Assembly (NCBI GenBank): GCA_013298265.1
Contig: JAAFHE010000101.1
Location: forward strand, 1-9,377
Direction of reading: 5' to 3'
From: Lysobacterales bacterium
GTDB lineage: Bacteria > Pseudomonadota > Gammaproteobacteria > Xanthomonadales > Rhodanobacteraceae
Length of the DNA: 9,377 nt
The notes below the pieces were generated by a model that worked only from the letters and a program-made list of their open reading frames with translations, was not told where the DNA came from and made no database searches. Shown here piece after piece: positions 7,668 to 9,377 of this stretch; the first letter of the stretch is position 1; each line of letters starts with the position of its first letter. The position numbers and the translations under genes are program-made.

Positions 7668-7811
7668 CTACTTTCCGGAGGCATCCTGGATTTCCTCGCC
7701 GGCCTTCTCGATGTCCTTGCCTGCGCCCTTGACGGTGTGGCAAGCACTCAGCGAGCTGGTGCCGATGGCGACGAGCAGCAACAGGGCAACGGTCTTGAGC
7801 ATGGCTTTCAT
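7668..7811 (-). CDS. Entericidin-family small lipoprotein
   Basis: 47-residue lipoprotein of the entericidin A/B type. Residues 1-23 are a lipoprotein signal peptide with lipobox LSAC; C24 becomes the lipidated N-terminus. The mature 24 residues, CHTVKGAGKDIEKAGEEIQ and five more, are an amphipathic helix with the typical T-x-K-G-x-G-x-D-I pattern also found in E. coli EcnB (CNTTRGVGEDI). EcnB is a stationary-phase bacteriolytic lipoprotein and EcnA its antidote; which role, if either, this relative has cannot be told from sequence. The first ATG (7811) is preceded by AGGAAG at good spacing; a second ATG three codons later is possible. A strong terminator follows. The larger lipoprotein gene ends 91 bases upstream on the same strand. 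No second entericidin copy is seen beside it, so the antidote/toxin pairing known from enterobacteria is absent here. Confidence 0.9.
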   Translation of the reverse strand: MKAMLKTVALLLLVAIGTSSLSACHTVKGAGKDIEKAGEEIQDASGK

Positions 7812-7868
7812 GGCGATCTTCCTGTGGATAGGTGTAGAAAAGTAGCGTTGTTGCAGCGCTCGGAACTG

Positions 7869-7886
7869 CCCCGGTTTTGGCCGGGG
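7869..7886 (-). other. Hairpin between the two lipoprotein genes
   Basis: CCCCGG and CCGGGG form a 6-bp GC-only stem around a six-base loop in the 91-base gap between the Ala-rich lipoprotein stop and the entericidin start. No T-run follows on the minus strand, so it is at best a weak terminator or an mRNA processing/stabilising element. Confidence 0.4.
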
Positions 7887-7902
7887 TGACCGGCCGGCGT
7901 GA

Positions 7903-8451
7903 TCAGCCAGCGTGTGCGCTCAGCGAATCGGCTTCGCGCAGACGCAAGTCGCGACGCGCTTCGGCGGCAGCGACGGCCGCGGCGTAGTCGGCCTTGGCCT
8001 TGGCCTGGCAGCTGTCCTTGGCATCGCCGGTCAGCGCATCGCAGCGCTGTTCGGCCACTTTCTGTGCCGCGGCCGCGTCGGTCTTGGCCACGTCGCTGTC
8101 GGCCTTGGCGCGCGCCCGCAGGACCTCCGCTTCTTCCTTGGTGATCTGGGTGTTCGCCTTTTCGACGGCGGTACCGACTTCCTTGTTCGCGTCGGCGCGC
8201 AGCTCGCCGGCCGAGCGCTCGGCCGCGTTCACGTCCTTGTTGGCATCGGCCTGCGTCTTGGCGAGATCGGACTGGGCTGCCGCCACGACCTTGCTGGCAT
8301 CGGCGCGGGCGTCCTGGGACTTCCGATTCGCATCGGCCTGAGCCTTGGCGACGTCAGCACGCGTCTTGGCGGGATCTTCCGGTCGGTTGCACGCGCTCAG
8401 CAGCAGGGCGGCGGCAAGACTGGCACACAGTAACAGCGGTTTCGCATTCAT
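7903..8451 (-). CDS. Ala/Asp/Lys-rich coiled-coil lipoprotein, function unknown
   Basis: 182-residue predicted lipoprotein. The signal peptide ends in lipobox LSAC with C21 as the lipidation site. The Asn after Cys rather than Asp suggests delivery to the outer membrane by Lol rules. The mature chain is almost entirely charged and alanine-rich helix, probably coiled coil, with imperfect repeats around the core QADAN/RADANK (residues 38-42, 67-71 and 86-90). Near the C-terminus a cysteine pair C137-x10-C148 lies in RCDALTGDAKDSC, a motif I have seen in other uncharacterised proteobacterial proteins with the same composition; a disulfide is plausible. The ATG at 8451 is chosen for its lipobox and for GGAG about six bases upstream; the frame is open beyond it to 8619 without protein-like sequence. 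It reads toward the entericidin gene 91 bases downstream, and both could share a transcript. A structural envelope or stress role is only a guess. Confidence 0.83.
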   Translation of the reverse strand: MNAKPLLLCASLAAALLLSACNRPEDPAKTRADVAKAQADANRKSQDARADASKVVAAAQSDLAKTQADANKDVNAAERSAGELRADANKEVGTAVEKANTQITKEEAEVLRARAKADSDVAKTDAAAAQKVAEQRCDALTGDAKDSCQAKAKADYAAAVAAAEARRDLRLREADSLSAHAG

Positions 8452-8603
8452 GACGGCTCCATCAGGTTCAGTGAAATACATTTCTATTTGTTCAGACTTC
8501 GTGCCAGCTCCAGCAGCGAGGTAAGTCACTGAGTTATAACGATGGGATAGTTTTCCCGGGTTGCAGTAGTCCCACCGCACCGAGCCGAGGCCGTGCAGAC
8601 TGC
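8452..8603. promoter_or_regulatory. Divergent promoter region
   Basis: This stretch separates the minus-strand lipoprotein gene from the plus-strand reading frames and should hold both promoters. It is moderately AT-rich around 8475-8555 (TATAAC at 8535-8540 and GATAGT at 8546-8551 on the plus strand could serve as -10 elements), but no -35 partner is convincing. I cannot fix either start site. Confidence 0.35.
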
Positions 8604-8860
8604 ATGGTGCCGGGGTCATCTGCGGCCGCTTTACTCGCCTGGAGTACGGTCTTGGCTGACGACGACGCGCTCATCGTCGCTGCCCGGCAACTGGCGCATC
8701 TGATGGGCGGTGTCCAGGCCGTGGCCCTGGCGCGCCTGCACCGGCCCGTCGCCTGCAGTCGGCTGCCGCGCAGTTCAACCTGTCTGCGGTCGGATCCACG
8801 CTGCTTGATTTTCCCCACCAGCGCGCCCAGCTAGCAGCGCATTCGCAGGACACCGTCTGA
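8604..8860 (+). pseudogene. Short coding-like ORF, apparently frame-disrupted, upstream of response regulator
   Basis: Two consecutive stretches look like protein but lie in different frames. From about 8634 to 8753 one frame gives an Ala/Leu-rich helix-like sequence (ADDDALIVAARQLAHLMG, then ALARLHRPVA) with nearly all codons ending in G or C. From 8753 the next frame gives LQSAAAQFNLSAVGSTLL, then DFPHQRAQLAAHSQDTV, and stops at TGA 8858-8860. That stop overlaps the ATG of the response regulator as TGATG, a typical coupled junction. One missing base near 8753 (for example CC for CCC) would join them into one gene of about 70-85 residues. It could be a true frameshift mutation, a sequence error or, less likely, programmed shifting. 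The place before a response regulator suggests a signalling partner, but I recognise no HPt, sensor or other domain and assign no function. The true start is uncertain; the ATG at 8604 is the first in frame. Confidence 0.45.
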
Positions 8861-9377
8861 TGCCGCTTTCCGCTCCCACGCGCGAGCCTCTGATCCTCAT
8901 CGTCGATGACCAGGCCGCCAACGTCCAACTGCTTGGGCAGATGCTGTCCGACGCCGGCTACGAGGTCATGCCGGCCAGCTCGGGCGAGCAGGCGCTCGCG
9001 CGGGCGCAGGCGCGCCAGCCCGACCTGGTGCTGCTGGACATGATGATGCCGGGCATGGACGGCTTCGAACTGTGTCGTCGCCTCAAGGCCGATCCCAAGC
9101 TGCTCGAGGTGTCGACGATCTTCCTGACCGCTGCGACCGAGCGCGAATTCCTCGTGCGCGCGTTCGAGCTTGGCGCGGTGGACTACATCACCAAGCCTTT
9201 CGTGGCCGAGGAGCTGCTGGCGCGCGTGCGCACGCATGTGAACCTCAAGCGCGCCACCGAGCATCTGCGCCTGATCGTGCGCGAACGCGACGACGTCACC
9301 GCGATCGTCGCGCACGACCTGAAAAACCCGATCTCCAACATCCGCTTCGCCGCACAGATGATGCGCCGGCCCTCGAT
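8860..9377 (+). CDS. Response regulator-histidine kinase hybrid, 3' end outside window
   Basis: The first 172 residues are visible and the frame is still open at the edge. Residues 10-125 are a complete receiver (REC) domain: acidic pocket D16-D17 (LIVDDQ), phosphoacceptor D60 in VLLDMMMPGMDG, T90 (IFLTA) and K112 in YITKPF. After a helical linker (residues 126-147, KRATEHLRLIVRERDD) comes an H-box, VAHDLKNPISNIR, with H152 as the likely phosphorylated histidine of a HisKA domain; the ATPase domain would follow beyond 9377. An N-terminal receiver in front of a kinase marks a soluble hybrid kinase that can receive phosphate or a signal from a partner. The ATG at 8860 follows AGGA about ten bases upstream and overlaps the stop of the preceding reading frame (TGATG), so translation appears coupled to it. 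No membrane segment is seen in the visible part. Stimulus and output are unknown. Confidence 0.93.
   Translation, partial: MPLSAPTREPLILIVDDQAANVQLLGQMLSDAGYEVMPASSGEQALARAQARQPDLVLLDMMMPGMDGFELCRRLKADPKLLEVSTIFLTAATEREFLVRAFELGAVDYITKPFVAEELLARVRTHVNLKRATEHLRLIVRERDDVTAIVAHDLKNPISNIRFAAQMMRRPS

Noticed and set aside
6382..7743. Upstream extension of the SDR-DoxX frame across uppP to 7743
   Set aside because: The added residues are the reverse complement of uppP and spacer, lack protein character, and the Rossmann motif begins soon after the ATG at 6381.
8494..8510. Half of a sigma-54 promoter (TGGCACG on the minus strand) before the Ala-rich lipoprotein
   Set aside because: At the -12 position the sequence reads GA instead of GC, and no enhancer dyad is seen nearby.
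8671..9315. Minus-strand open frame of 214 codons opposite the response regulator gene
   Set aside because: The plus strand has a complete receiver domain with all key residues; the minus frame is its shadow.

Overview
The window looks like a chromosomal segment of a GC-rich gammaproteobacterium, most likely of the Xanthomonadaceae/Lysobacteraceae group. The evidence is the strong G/C bias at third codon positions, the close resemblance of GlnA, P-II and AmtB to gammaproteobacterial proteins, and intergenic repeats (a CCCTCCCCTT/AAGGGGAGGG palindrome and a short TTCCC-rich tandem) of a kind I recall from xanthomonad genomes. No sequence search was possible, so the lineage is an inference.

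Left part, about 1-4610, is a nitrogen-assimilation block read entirely on the minus strand. In transcription order it holds glnA (glutamine synthetase), a TorF/Gcw_chp-family putative outer-membrane porin, a P-II signal protein (glnK/glnB type) and amtB (ammonium channel). The last three genes are 13 and 16 bases apart and form one operon. The glnA promoter region shows a textbook enhancer-dependent layout: two NtrC-like dyads 31 bp apart, one exact IHF consensus, and a -24/-12 sigma-54 promoter. No such elements are visible upstream of the porin-glnK-amtB operon. That operon instead follows a large inverted repeat, an AT-rich island and a GC-rich leader of about 225 nt.

Middle part, about 4608-6381, holds two coupled minus-strand genes: an atypical SDR (NAD(P)-binding Rossmann protein fused to a DoxX-like membrane domain) and, one base after it, a small DUF2269-type membrane protein with a GTG start. 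uppP (undecaprenyl-diphosphatase; lipid carrier recycling for the cell wall) is divergent at 6526-7317.

Right part, 7318-9377, starts with about 270 bases without a convincing gene and a strong minus-strand intrinsic terminator. That terminator ends a pair of minus-strand lipoprotein genes: a 182-residue Ala/Asp/Lys-rich coiled-coil lipoprotein and a 47-residue entericidin-family lipoprotein. On the plus strand, a coding-like but apparently frame-disrupted short ORF ends in a TGATG overlap with a response regulator-histidine kinase gene that runs off the right edge.

The genes are mostly recognisable housekeeping and envelope functions. I see no mobile element, CRISPR array, tRNA or rRNA, and nothing that amounts to a clearly new system. 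The points most worth a second look are the fully readable glnA enhancer, the porin bound into the glnK-amtB operon, the big glnA-porin inverted repeat, the SDR-DoxX/DUF2269 pair without the usual catalytic Tyr, and the apparently broken gene before the response regulator.
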